The notes: a model not told the origin generated them from the sequence alone. A DNA stretch of 7,826 bases from an uncultured Verrucomicrobiota bacterium (GCA_945613785.1 CALZAJ010000071.1:1-7826); one strand, 5' to 3'; shown: positions 1 through 6,862, counted from the first letter of the stretch. A program made the numbers and translations.

Positions 1-412
1 GGACGGACTCCTCGCCGATGATGTCCATGTTCCACTGGTAGTGCTCGCGCTTGCGGCCCTTGGTCATGCGCTCGTAGCGGAAGCACTGCGCGATTGTCGT
101 CCACTTGAGCGGGAACGCGAGCTCCTTCTGACGCTGCGCGACCATGCGCGCGAGGGTCGGGGTCATCTCGGCGCGCAGCGCGAGGTGACGCTCGGACTTG
201 TCCTGAAAGTGGTAGATCTGCTCGCCGACCTCTTCGCCCGCCTTGCGCGCCAGGAGCTCATAGCTCTCGACGACGCACGCGTCATAGGGATCGAATCCCG
301 CCGCCTCGCCGGCCGCACGGAACGCGTCAAACACCTTGTTGCGCCACACCATGTCCTCAGGATAGAAATCCCGCATGCCACGCGGCGGCTCAAAACTGAT
401 CTTTTCGCTCAC
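1..412 (-). CDS. hisS: Histidyl-tRNA synthetase, N-terminal part (truncated by window edge)
   Basis: Charges tRNA-His with histidine in the cytoplasm. Only the first 137 codons are inside the window; the 3' end is cut off at position 1. Visible class II features are the N-terminal PPRGMRDFYPED block (residues 9-20), an 'RAEMTPTLARM' block (80-90) that forms part of the ATP/histidine site, and the motif 2 region FRYERMTKGRKREHYQW (111-127). I chose the GTG start at 412 because the next in-frame ATG (codon 13) falls inside the conserved PRGMRD block. A good AAGGAG lies 8 nt upstream, within the end of proS, and GTG overlaps the proS TGA as GTGA. The motif 2 wording differs from the E. coli enzyme and resembles the form I associate with PVC bacteria and plants, which is recollection rather than a search. 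Family assignment is firm. Confidence 0.95.
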   Translation of the reverse strand, partial: MSEKISFEPPRGMRDFYPEDMVWRNKVFDAFRAAGEAAGFDPYDACVVESYELLARKAGEEVGEQIYHFQDKSERHLALRAEMTPTLARMVAQRQKELAFPLKWTTIAQCFRYERMTKGRKREHYQWNMDIIGEESV

Positions 413-426
413 TTCAAAAGCTCCTT
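409..426 (-). promoter_or_regulatory. hisS ribosome binding site and GTGA start/stop overlap
   Basis: Read on the minus strand, AAGGAG (426-421) is followed by 8 nt and then GTG (412-410). The last base of proS's TGA stop is at 409, so stop and start share the tetranucleotide GTGA. This decides the GTG start of hisS and suggests translational coupling to proS. Confidence 0.85.
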
Positions 427-2124
427 GATGGCCGCGGCCGCCTCGACGGGCGCGACGATCTTCATCTGCGACTTGTCCTGGTCGCGGCGCTTCACTTCAA
501 CGCCGCCGTTCGCCAGGCCCTTCGCGCCCACGACGACACGGACCGGGAAACCGATGAGGTCGGCGTCCTTGAACTTGACGCCGGGACGCTCCGCGCGATC
601 GTCGACGATCACGTCGACGCCCATCGCCTCGAGCTCCGCCTCAAGCTTGTCCGCCACCGCGGCGACTTCGGCCTGATCGGGATCGAGCAGGCTGATGCAC
701 ACCTGATACGGCGCGACCGACGCGGGCCAGACGATGCCGTCCTTGTCGTGGCTCTGCTCGATGACCGCCTGCACGGTGCGGCTCACGCCGATGCCGTAGC
801 AGCCCATGATCATCGTCGCTTCCTTGAGGTCGTCGGTCTTGTACACCGCATTGAACGCATCCGTGTACTTCGTGCCGAGCTTGAAGACGTGACCGACTTC
901 AATGCCGCGCTTGATGACCATCGGCTTGCCGCACTTCGCGCAGATGTCGCCGTCACGGACGACGACGAGGTCGGCGAAATCGGCATCCGCAATGTTGCAG
1001 TCGCGCGCGAGGTCGACGTTCTTGAGATGGTAGTCGTCCTTGTTCGCGCCGACGATGCAGCCCTTCGCGCCCTTGAGCGCCTGGTCACAGACGATGCGGA
1101 TCGAGGCATCGGCCGGCTTGACGGGTCCGACGGAACCCGCGTTCGCGCCGGAGGCCTTGAGGACCGTGTCGAAATCGGCGAGCTCGAGCTTCTTCACGTC
1201 GAGGAAGTGCTTGAGCTTGACGTCGTTGACGTCGCGGTCGCCAGGGACGCAGACCATCACGGGCTTGCCGTCGGCGTTGTAGATGAGCGACTTCACGAAC
1301 GCGCTGCCCGGCACGCCCATGAACTTCGAGACCTGCTCGATCGTCTTGGCATCCGGCGTATGGACCTCTTCGTAGGCCGGACAGTCGGCGTCGTTGCGCA
1401 CAGCAACCTTGCGCTCCGCCTTCTCGAGGTTCGCGGCATAGCCGCACGTCTCGCAAAACGCGATGCCGTCTTCACCCGCCTCGGCGAGAACGTGGAACTC
1501 GTGCGAGAACTTGCCGCCGATGTCGCCCGTGTCGGCTTCGACCGGATAGGCCTTGAGTCCGCAGCGCGCGAACACGCGCTTGTAGGCCTCGAACATCGCC
1601 ATGTAGCTCTTGTCGGCCGCTTCCATCGTCGTGTCGAAGGAATAGGCGTCCTTCATCAGGAACTCCTTCGAGCGCATCAGGCCGAAGCGCGGACGGATCT
1701 CGTCACGGAACTTCCACTGGATCTGATAGACCGTGACGGGGAGCTGACGGTAGGAGTTGATGACGTTGCGGATCACTTCGGTGACCGTCTCCTCGGCGGT
1801 CGGCGCCATCGAATAGTCGTGCTGCGCGCGATCCTTCACGCGGAACATGCCCGGACCCATCGACTCCCAACGGCCTGACTGCTTCCAGAGCTCGGCGGGC
1901 TGAAGGATCGGCATGCAGATCTCAAGGGCGCCCGCACGGTCCATTTCCTGACGGATGATCTCCTGAACCTTCTTCAGCGAGCGCATTCCGAGCGGGAGGT
2001 AAGTATAAAGGCCGCCGGCGAGCTTCTTGACGATACCCGCGCGGACGAGCAGCTTGTGAGAGTCAATTTCGGCATCCTGCGGATTGTCACGCAGGGTCTG
2101 AATCATCGATTTGGTCCATTTCAT
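409..2124 (-). CDS. proS: Prolyl-tRNA synthetase, bacterial type with editing (INS) domain
   Basis: Ligates proline to tRNA-Pro in the cytoplasm. At 571 residues it has the usual length of the bacterial enzyme (E. coli about 572). The N-terminus aligns without extension to known ProRS, supporting this ATG. Motif 1 lies around residues 48-80, motif 2 at 138-163 (KFRDEIRPRFGLMRSKEF core) and motif 3 at 441-456 (GCYGIGVSRTVQAVIE, with the conserved Arg449). Between motifs 2 and 3 is the INS domain, about 225-405, which hydrolyses mischarged Ala-tRNA-Pro; Lys278 in 'AFVKSL' matches the editing lysine of E. coli (K279). CxxC pairs at 224-227 and 395-398 flank it, as is common in this family. The anticodon-binding domain covers about 474-571. 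The gene leads a two-gene aminoacyl-tRNA synthetase operon with hisS. No Shine-Dalgarno is seen; the mRNA is probably leaderless or nearly so. Confidence 0.98.
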   Translation of the reverse strand: MKWTKSMIQTLRDNPQDAEIDSHKLLVRAGIVKKLAGGLYTYLPLGMRSLKKVQEIIRQEMDRAGALEICMPILQPAELWKQSGRWESMGPGMFRVKDRAQHDYSMAPTAEETVTEVIRNVINSYRQLPVTVYQIQWKFRDEIRPRFGLMRSKEFLMKDAYSFDTTMEAADKSYMAMFEAYKRVFARCGLKAYPVEADTGDIGGKFSHEFHVLAEAGEDGIAFCETCGYAANLEKAERKVAVRNDADCPAYEEVHTPDAKTIEQVSKFMGVPGSAFVKSLIYNADGKPVMVCVPGDRDVNDVKLKHFLDVKKLELADFDTVLKASGANAGSVGPVKPADASIRIVCDQALKGAKGCIVGANKDDYHLKNVDLARDCNIADADFADLVVVRDGDICAKCGKPMVIKRGIEVGHVFKLGTKYTDAFNAVYKTDDLKEATMIMGCYGIGVSRTVQAVIEQSHDKDGIVWPASVAPYQVCISLLDPDQAEVAAVADKLEAELEAMGVDVIVDDRAERPGVKFKDADLIGFPVRVVVGAKGLANGGVEVKRRDQDKSQMKIVAPVEAAAAIKELLK

Positions 2125-2133
2125 AACTTGAAA

Positions 2134-2162
2134 AGTATAGCATAATTCTGACTCTTTGGGAA
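2134..2162 (-). promoter_or_regulatory. Predicted proS-hisS promoter, extended -10
   Basis: On the minus strand a -35-like TTCCCA (2162-2157, 4 of 6 consensus bases) is separated by 17 nt from TATACT (2139-2134, 5 of 6). TGC directly before TATACT makes an extended -10. Only 9 nt separate TATACT from the proS ATG, so transcription would start 1-3 nt before or at the start codon. Purely a sequence prediction. Confidence 0.55.
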
Positions 2163-2208
2163 AAAGTGGCTCTGGGGCGCAACGCAGGGAAGCTGAGTTC
2201 GGGACGAA

Positions 2209-2232
2209 AGCTGGAGGATACGTCCTCCAGCT
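2209..2232. other. Perfect 10-bp hairpin in the ybhL-type gene/proS gap
   Basis: AGCTGGAGGA and TCCTCCAGCT form a perfect 10-bp inverted repeat around a 4-nt loop (TACG on the plus strand, CGTA on the minus). On the minus strand it is followed by only three Ts, so it is a poor classical terminator. It lies about 47 nt upstream of the proS -35 and about 90 nt after the Bax inhibitor gene stop. It could be part of a two-hairpin terminator or a protein-binding dyad. Confidence 0.5.
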
Positions 2233-2240
2233 CCCCTCTG

Positions 2241-2287
2241 CTCTTCTGCGTTACCGCGTAGCGGCCTCTTCCGTGTCTTCAGCGGCC
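2241..2287. repeat. Two imperfect direct repeats, CTCTTCYG...AGCGGCC
   Basis: Unit 1 (2241-2266) and unit 2 (2266-2287) both begin CTCTTC, continue with a Y-G-Y-G-T stretch and end in AGCGGCC; unit 1 has about four extra bases in the middle. The composition is unlike the flanking genes. This may be a fragment of a dispersed intergenic repeat, but only this one locus is visible. Confidence 0.35.
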
Positions 2288-2309
2288 CTACCCGCGGAAG
2301 ACACCGAAG
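2268..2309 (-). terminator. Long imperfect hairpin 12 nt after the Bax inhibitor gene stop
   Basis: The arms 2268-2280 and 2297-2309 pair over 13 positions with one mismatch (2272/2305). After one further mismatch, GCGG (2282-2285) pairs with CCGC (2292-2295) around a 6-nt loop, for 16 base pairs in all. On the minus strand it starts 12 nt after the TGA of the Bax inhibitor-type gene, where a terminator or 3'-end stabilising stem is expected. There is no T-run after it, so intrinsic termination is uncertain. Confidence 0.4.
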
Positions 2310-2321
2310 CCGAACGGGACA

Positions 2322-3032
2322 TCAACGCTTGCGCCCAAAGTAGCGCAGGATGTGCAGGAAGAGATTGATGAAGTCGAGATAAAGGGCCAGGGCTCCCATG
2401 ATGCCGACGCGATGGAGCGTCTGCGTGTCCATCTGGGATTCCTGAGCAGCCATGGTCTTGATCTTCTGCGCATCGTACATCGTCAGGCCGACAAAGACGA
2501 GAACACCGACAAACGAGCAGATGAAGTCCAACCGCTCGCTGTGCATGAAGAGGTTCACGAGACCCGCGATAATCAAGCCCCATAGCGCCATGCCGCAGAA
2601 GGAACCGATGCTCGTCAGGTCGTTCTTGGTGAACGTTCCCCACAGGGCCAGACCCGCAAACATTCCCGAGGTGATGAAGAAGACCTTCTGAATGACGGCC
2701 AGATCATAAACGAGGAAAATGGCCGATAAGGTCAGACCGTTCAACGCCGCATAACCCAAGAAAAGCAGATAGGCGAAGAAGACAGGAATCTTGTTGAGCG
2801 CCGCGGTGAGCCCCAGGACGACCAGGACCTCCGCAATGAGCAAGAGCTTCAGGTGAGGCAAGACCGCCTCGGACAAACTGGGCGTCATCGCCGTATACCA
2901 AGCCAACACGCCCGACAGGGCAAGACCAGCCGACATCCAACCATAGACGATGCGAAACGTCCTGGCAATCAGGGTCGTGCGCGACTCTGTGCGATAGCTC
3001 GGCGTCTCGAATTCCTTCTCAAAATCAATCAT
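2322..3032 (-). CDS. Bax inhibitor-1 / YccA family integral membrane protein
   Basis: A 236-residue, strongly hydrophobic protein of the TMBIM (Bax inhibitor-1) family. Known bacterial members such as B. subtilis YetJ are pH-sensitive calcium-leak channels of the inner membrane; others (E. coli YccA, YbhL) touch on membrane-protein quality control. About seven membrane segments can be drawn, near residues 26-46, 60-79, 83-112, 116-135, 145-163, 168-187 and 210-230. The family's two key acidic residues appear to be present: Asp187 in 'GLTMYDAQKIK' and Asp220 in the signature 'ALALYLDFINLFL'. The short cytoplasmic N-terminus (1-25) is charged, and the C-terminus ends FGRKR. The ATG at 3032 is supported by AAGGGAG 6 nt upstream. 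It stands alone between folK and proS, each with its own predicted promoter. Family assignment is firm; the physiological role here is unknown. Confidence 0.93.
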   Translation of the reverse strand: MIDFEKEFETPSYRTESRTTLIARTFRIVYGWMSAGLALSGVLAWYTAMTPSLSEAVLPHLKLLLIAEVLVVLGLTAALNKIPVFFAYLLFLGYAALNGLTLSAIFLVYDLAVIQKVFFITSGMFAGLALWGTFTKNDLTSIGSFCGMALWGLIIAGLVNLFMHSERLDFICSFVGVLVFVGLTMYDAQKIKTMAAQESQMDTQTLHRVGIMGALALYLDFINLFLHILRYFGRKR

Positions 3033-3038
3033 GGCAGG

Positions 3039-3073
3039 CTCCCTTCCTTAAATTCGTCCATCATATTTTATCA
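3039..3073 (-). promoter_or_regulatory. Predicted promoter and Shine-Dalgarno of the Bax inhibitor-type gene
   Basis: TGATAAAAT (3073-3065) is an extended -10 lying 32 nt before ATG; an overlapping TATGAT (3065-3060) is an alternative. No convincing -35 is seen. AAGGGAG (3045-3039) sits 6 nt before ATG. This is the only one of the four predicted promoters that leaves room for a leader with a ribosome binding site. The 12-mer TATGATAAAATA (3075-3064) recurs upstream of the thioredoxin operon at 7765-7754. Confidence 0.5.
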
Positions 3074-3097
3074 TATTATCGGCAATCGGCGGCAGCA

Positions 3098-4201
3098 CTA
3101 GACCCCGTAGCAGCGGTCGGAAAGCCCGGCACGAACGAGCGCATAGCGGCGAGAGCCGTCAGGTGCGAGGATGATCGCCGCGGCATCGAGGAAGCGCGGC
3201 CAGTTCGCCTCGCAGAAATCGGTCTTCACGCCACGGCCATGCAGATAGGATGCGACATAGACGTCGTGGGACGTGTAAATGCCAAGCTGACCGGTGAAGG
3301 TCGAAAGCACATATTCCTCAAAGGCATCGCACGCCGAGGAAAGCTCATGAAAGCCCCGCTGCGTACCCTCTCGCATCCAGGCGCACATCTTGGTGAAGAA
3401 TCCGCCATCTCGAAAGAGCTCCCAGATCTCAAGCTCGGAGTCGACGAAGGCGCTCCCGTTCCCGATCTTCGCGTCCTGCACAATCTCGGCGGACGCCAAC
3501 CCCATGCCCTCGGCAATCCGCTCCGCCGTCATCACCGTGCGCAGGAGCGGACTCGCGCGGAACTGCACGGCTTCCGAACTCCCCGCAAGAAGTCGTCCGT
3601 ACGCAACACTCATCTCCTCTCCGGCCGGCGTCAGCGGCAAGGACCCACCGAAGGTCTTGTCCTCATACCCGATCTTCGGACGCTCCGCGTGACGCACGAG
3701 CAGCAACACGCGGTTGCCCGCAGCGAGTTCGCGCCGAACGTCAGAAAGCGTCCAATCCAAGGTCACGCCCAGCTCGGCGAGCGGACGCATCACGAAGTCC
3801 CGTTCCTTCGCGCGCGGATGCGGCAGGATGAGCTCCGGCGTGTCGCGGACGAGCCCGCCGAAATCGATGAGATCGAGATCAATCGTCCGCGGACCGTTCT
3901 TCACCGTACGCACCCGCCCGAGCGCATCTTCGATCGCATGCATCCGCACGGAGAAGTCCTCGGGCGACAGACCCGTCTCGAAGACGGCGACTTGATTGAG
4001 GAACTTCATCGACGCGAATTCCGGCGGCACGTCCACGGGGTCGGTCTCAATCACCGAACTCGCGGACGCCAAACGCGTCTGCGGCAACTCCGCCAGGGAC
4101 GCCAACGCCTTCTTGAGCGTCTCCGCTCGGTCGCCTTCGTTCGCGCCCAACGCGACGATCGCCCGCAGAATCGGTCCGGTCTTCTGATCTTCTGCCTTCA
4201 T
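3098..4201 (-). CDS. folK: FolK (HPPK) fused to a C-terminal histidine phosphatase domain
   Basis: The N-terminal half (about residues 12-158) is 6-hydroxymethyl-7,8-dihydropterin pyrophosphokinase, which transfers pyrophosphate from ATP to the pterin in folate synthesis. It shows 'VALGANEGDR' (16-25), 'FLNQVAVFET' (67-76), the Mg-binding 'GPRTIDLDLIDFG' (103-115; Asp108, Asp110) and 'LPHPRAKERDFVMRPL' (126-141). Almost without a linker there follows a histidine phosphatase domain (about 163-367): 'LLLVRHAERP' with the phospho-accepting His171, 'SPLLRTVMTAERI' with Arg221, and a second catalytic His312 in 'YTSHDVYVASYL'. A stand-alone HPPK is about 160 residues, so the 367-residue frame, open throughout and with motifs in order, is a real fusion rather than a track error. 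The start codon lies 6 nt after a perfect TATAAT, with no Shine-Dalgarno. The FolK part is firm; the phosphatase substrate is unknown, possibly a pterin phosphate. Confidence 0.9.
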   Translation of the reverse strand: MKAEDQKTGPILRAIVALGANEGDRAETLKKALASLAELPQTRLASASSVIETDPVDVPPEFASMKFLNQVAVFETGLSPEDFSVRMHAIEDALGRVRTVKNGPRTIDLDLIDFGGLVRDTPELILPHPRAKERDFVMRPLAELGVTLDWTLSDVRRELAAGNRVLLLVRHAERPKIGYEDKTFGGSLPLTPAGEEMSVAYGRLLAGSSEAVQFRASPLLRTVMTAERIAEGMGLASAEIVQDAKIGNGSAFVDSELEIWELFRDGGFFTKMCAWMREGTQRGFHELSSACDAFEEYVLSTFTGQLGIYTSHDVYVASYLHGRGVKTDFCEANWPRFLDAAAIILAPDGSRRYALVRAGLSDRCYGV

Positions 4202-4207
4202 GCGCGT

Positions 4208-4216
4208 ATTATATCA
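4208..4216 (-). promoter_or_regulatory. Predicted folK promoter: perfect extended -10, leaderless
   Basis: TGATATAAT (4216-4208) matches the extended -10 consensus TGnTATAAT completely. Six nt separate it from the ATG at 4201, so transcription should begin at or within a base of the A of ATG. No good -35 is present, as is usual with extended -10 promoters; an imperfect dyad CTCAA-AA-TTGAG (4229-4240) occupies that position. Confidence 0.65.
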
Positions 4217-4246
4217 AAAGGCCCGCACCTCAAAATTGAGACCCAC

Positions 4247-4268
4247 GGCCTGCAGGGCCGCGCAGGCC
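4247..4268 (-). terminator. Possible terminator hairpin, 7-bp stem, no T-run
   Basis: GGCCTGC (4247-4253) and GCAGGCC (4262-4268) pair perfectly around an 8-nt loop. It lies between the end of the acyl-CoA synthetase gene and the folK promoter, where the upstream operon should end. The nearest T stretch on the minus strand is about 12 nt past the stem, so only weak support. Confidence 0.3.
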
Positions 4269-4278
4269 TCGGAATTCT

Positions 4279-4303
4279 CCTCCTGCGGGGCGGCTGCGGG
4301 AGG
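4279..4303 (-). other. Short GC-rich hairpin just after the acyl-CoA synthetase stop
   Basis: Positions 4279-4286 and 4296-4303 pair over eight positions around a 9-nt loop. One position is a T/G wobble on the plus strand, which becomes an A/C mismatch in the minus-strand transcript. It begins 7 nt after the TGA at 4311 and could be a 3'-end stem. Weak. Confidence 0.25.
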
Positions 4304-4310
4304 TCTCTCG

Positions 4311-5957
4311 TCAGGCGATGCCGTTTTGGGCGGCGATGAGGTCCGCCGCGCCGTACATCTTGCGGAGCTTCGGCTTTTCGATCTTGCCAGTGGGATTGCG
4401 CGGCACGTCCGCGAAGATGATCTTGCGCGGACGCTTATAGCGCGGCAGGTCGAGGCAGAAATCGTTGACGTCCTGTTCGGTGAGCGTCATGCCCTCCTTG
4501 ACGGAGATGATCGCGGCGGCGATTTCGCCGAGGCGCGGATCCGGCAGACCGATGACGGCGACGTCCTTGATCGCGGGATTGGCGCGGAGGTAGTCTTCGA
4601 TCTGGACGGGGTAGAGGTTCTCGCCGCCGGAGATGATGACGTCCTTGGCGCGGTCCACGAGATAGATGAAGCCGTCGCGGAGCTCGGCCATGTCGCCCGT
4701 GAGGAGCCAGCCGTCGGGCTTGAGGATCTCCGCTGTCGCCTCGCGATTGTGGTAGTACTCCTTCATGACACCCGGACCCTTGATCGCGAGTTCGCCGACT
4801 TCGCCCGGCTTGACCTCGTTGAAGTCGGGATCGACGATCTTCGCCTCCCAGCCGAAGCCGGGAACGCCGATCGCGCCGACGTGATCGATATTCTCGACGC
4901 CGAGGTGCACCGCACCGGGACCCGTCGACTCGGAGAGTCCGTAGTTCGTGTCATACTCGTGATGCGGGAAGATCTCCTTCCAGCGCTTGATCAGCGCCGG
5001 CGGCACGGGCTGGGCGCCGATGTGCATGAGACGCCACTGGGACAGCTTGTAGTCGTCGAGGCGAATTTCGCCGCGGTCGATCGCATCGAGGATGTCCTGG
5101 GCCCACGGAACGAGCAGCCAGACGATCGAGCACTTCTCCTCGCTCACGCAACGGATGACCCACTCGGGCTTCACACCCTTGAGGAGCACGGCCTTGCCGC
5201 CGACGAGGAAGCTGCCGAACCAGTGCATCTTCGCGCCCGTGTGATAGAGCGGCGGAATGCAGAGGAAGACATCATCCTTGGTCTGTCCGTGATGATTCTG
5301 CTCGACGCGGCAGCTGTGCAGCAGCGCCTTGTGCTGCAAGACGATCGCCTTCGGGAAGCCGGTCGTGCCGGACGAGAAATAGATCGCCGCATCGTCTTCG
5401 GGCTTGTGGTGGAACGCCGGCGACGAGGAGGACGCGTACTTCACGAGCTTCGAGTAGCTCTGCGCGAAGGTCGGACAGTCCTCGCCAACGTAAAGACGCG
5501 TCTTCACGCGCGGGATGCGGTTGGCGATCTGCTCGACGCGTCCGGTGAACTCGGGACCGAAGACGAGCACGTCCGCGTCTGCAAGCTCCAGGCAGTACTT
5601 GATCTCGTCCGCCGTGTAGCGGAAATTGAGCGGCACCGCGAGGCAGCCGGCCTTGAGCGCGCCGAAGTAGATCGGCAGCCACTCCAGGCAGTTCATCAGG
5701 AGGATCGCGACCTTGTCGCCCTTGGTGAGTCCGCGGGAGAGCAGAAAATTCGCGAAGCGGTTGGCCTTCTCCTCGAACTGCGCCCAGGTGATCTCGGTGC
5801 GGAACTTCTCAATCGGCGAACTTTCGATCAGCGAATATTCGCGCCAGGTCGTGCTGCAGGACTCAAGCTCCTGCGGATTGATCTCGACGAGGGCGATGTC
5901 ATTCGGCCATTCGCAGGCGTTACGGTCGAGGATTTCAGTGATGCTGTCAAAGTTCAT
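4311..5957 (-). CDS. AMP-forming acyl-CoA synthetase / ligase (ANL superfamily)
   Basis: A 548-residue adenylate-forming enzyme. It would activate a carboxylic acid with ATP to an acyl-AMP and transfer it to CoA or another thiol. Core motifs are present in order: the phosphate-binding 'YFSSGTTGFPKAI' (193-205), 'PLYHTGA' (236-242), 'NYGLSEST' (339-345), 'LLTGDMAEL' (418-426), the hinge region 'YLVDRAKDVIISGGENLYP' (432-450) and 'PRNPTGKIEKPKLRK' (519-533) with the catalytic Lys525. Nothing is missing, so it should be active. The substrate cannot be read from the sequence: medium/long-chain fatty acids, aromatic acids or a carnitine-type acid are all possible. The ATG lies 4 nt after the TAA of the upstream thioredoxin gene, with only a weak AAGAAG (spacing 7 nt) before it, so translation is probably coupled. 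The N-terminus (1-55) is longer than in short members, with an insertion around 30-50 before 'EITWAQFEEKANRFANFL'. Confidence 0.93.
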   Translation of the reverse strand: MNFDSITEILDRNACEWPNDIALVEINPQELESCSTTWREYSLIESSPIEKFRTEITWAQFEEKANRFANFLLSRGLTKGDKVAILLMNCLEWLPIYFGALKAGCLAVPLNFRYTADEIKYCLELADADVLVFGPEFTGRVEQIANRIPRVKTRLYVGEDCPTFAQSYSKLVKYASSSSPAFHHKPEDDAAIYFSSGTTGFPKAIVLQHKALLHSCRVEQNHHGQTKDDVFLCIPPLYHTGAKMHWFGSFLVGGKAVLLKGVKPEWVIRCVSEEKCSIVWLLVPWAQDILDAIDRGEIRLDDYKLSQWRLMHIGAQPVPPALIKRWKEIFPHHEYDTNYGLSESTGPGAVHLGVENIDHVGAIGVPGFGWEAKIVDPDFNEVKPGEVGELAIKGPGVMKEYYHNREATAEILKPDGWLLTGDMAELRDGFIYLVDRAKDVIISGGENLYPVQIEDYLRANPAIKDVAVIGLPDPRLGEIAAAIISVKEGMTLTEQDVNDFCLDLPRYKRPRKIIFADVPRNPTGKIEKPKLRKMYGAADLIAAQNGIA

Positions 5958-5961
5958 ATGC

Positions 5962-6843
5962 TTACTTCTTCGCCTTTTTCGCTTCTGCGGCCTTCGCCTT
6001 CTGGGCGGCCACGTATTCCTTGGCCGCTACCGTCAGTTCGCGAATCTCCTCCTTGTATTCCTTTCCTTCCGCGGGGAAGGAGGCGGAGAAGCCCTTGATC
6101 AGCTTGAGCGCCTCGGGCGGATTGGTCTTCTTGAGGCGTTCGATGTCGGACTTGATCTCCGCCTTGGCGGCGGCGACCGCACGCAGGATCTCTGCGGCCT
6201 CCGCTCCCGCGGCCTTCTGTCCGGGATTCGCGGCCTTGGAGCCCGCCCGCTTCACCTCGTCCTCGAGTCGCTTGACGATGCTTGCGGCCGGCTTGCCGAG
6301 CACGAGCTGCTTCTCAAGAGCCTTGTGGGGGCTCTTCTTGCCGAAGACCATGTCTCCGGTCAGGGACGGAAGCTGTCCGATGGATATGAACGCATTCTGC
6401 GCGGCCTCGATGGCCTCGCGGTCGCTGCGACCCGCGTAGACGACGCGGCCGCGGTGGTTGACGACATAGATGAACGGGATGCCGCCACCGTTGGACGGTT
6501 CGCCGCCCGCGAGACCCACATTGTCGTAAATCGGATAGGTGAGTCCGTTCGCCTTGACGAGCGCCGCGACCGCCTCGGGCGCGCGACCCTGGCGATGGGA
6601 GCCGATCAGCACGAACTCCTTGGACTTGAAGGCCGTCCAGTACTTCTGCATCTGCGGCAAGAGCCGCTTGCAGGGTCCGCAGTTCACGCCCCACTCGTCG
6701 ATCATCACGACCTTGCCCGCCAGGTCCTCTTCGGTCAGTTTCGGACCCGAATAGTGGTTCTCATCCGTCAGGCCCCTCCACATGTCTGCCTTCAGGGAAA
6801 GCACCGACGCGAACACAGTCGCCGCCAGAATCAGCTTCTTCAT
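5962..6843 (-). CDS. Exported thioredoxin-like protein with intact CGPC site and lysine/alanine-rich tail
   Basis: A 293-residue TlpA/thioredoxin-fold protein, probably a periplasmic or lipid-free exported thiol oxidoreductase. Residues 1-19 look like a signal peptide (MKK, hydrophobic run, cut after LKA). The thioredoxin domain spans about 40-150: 'GKVVMIDEWGVNCGPCKR' with the redox pair Cys55/Cys58, then 'FVLIGSHRQG' (77-86) and 'GGIPFIYVV' (120-128) with cis-Pro123. Residues from about 170 onward lack obvious family motifs and look helical, ending in a lysine/alanine-rich low-complexity tail (about 273-293) that is strongly basic. It is a paralogue of the gene just upstream, of exactly equal length, with an ungapped match around the active site. 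The start is supported by AGAGGA at 6858-6853, 9 nt before ATG. It is the middle gene of a three-gene operon (19 nt after the upstream gene, 4 nt before the ligase). Confidence 0.85.
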   Translation of the reverse strand: MKKLILAATVFASVLSLKADMWRGLTDENHYSGPKLTEEDLAGKVVMIDEWGVNCGPCKRLLPQMQKYWTAFKSKEFVLIGSHRQGRAPEAVAALVKANGLTYPIYDNVGLAGGEPSNGGGIPFIYVVNHRGRVVYAGRSDREAIEAAQNAFISIGQLPSLTGDMVFGKKSPHKALEKQLVLGKPAASIVKRLEDEVKRAGSKAANPGQKAAGAEAAEILRAVAAAKAEIKSDIERLKKTNPPEALKLIKGFSASFPAEGKEYKEEIRELTVAAKEYVAAQKAKAAEAKKAKK

Positions 6844-6852
6844 CTTGGGGTG

Positions 6853-6858
6853 TCCTCT
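6853..6858 (-). promoter_or_regulatory. Shine-Dalgarno of the CGPC thioredoxin gene
   Basis: AGAGGA on the minus strand, 9 nt before the ATG at 6843, in the 19-nt gap after the upstream paralogue's TAA. It contrasts with the first gene of the operon, which has no such site. Confidence 0.7.
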
Positions 6859-6862
6859 TCGT

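Noticed and set aside
748..1878. A 376-codon open frame on the plus strand opposite proS.
   Set aside because: Antisense shadow of proS with the same low-complexity composition and no motif.
2125..2321. T-box or other riboswitch controlling proS.
   Set aside because: The predicted proS promoter is only 9 nt before the ATG, so the hairpins would not be in the proS transcript; no T-box sequence is seen.
2156..2368. A 70-codon plus-strand frame in the gap between proS and the Bax inhibitor gene.
   Set aside because: No ribosome binding site, and the composition comes from the hairpins and repeats rather than a protein.
3239..4339. A 366-codon open frame on the plus strand opposite folK.
   Set aside because: Antisense to a well-supported two-domain gene and rich in R, H and E without any family signature.
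4200..6098. A 632-codon open frame on the plus strand opposite the acyl-CoA synthetase.
   Set aside because: It lies antisense to a gene with complete ANL motifs; its translation is a low-complexity mix of R, D, E, L and A with no recognisable domain. It follows from GC-rich third positions.
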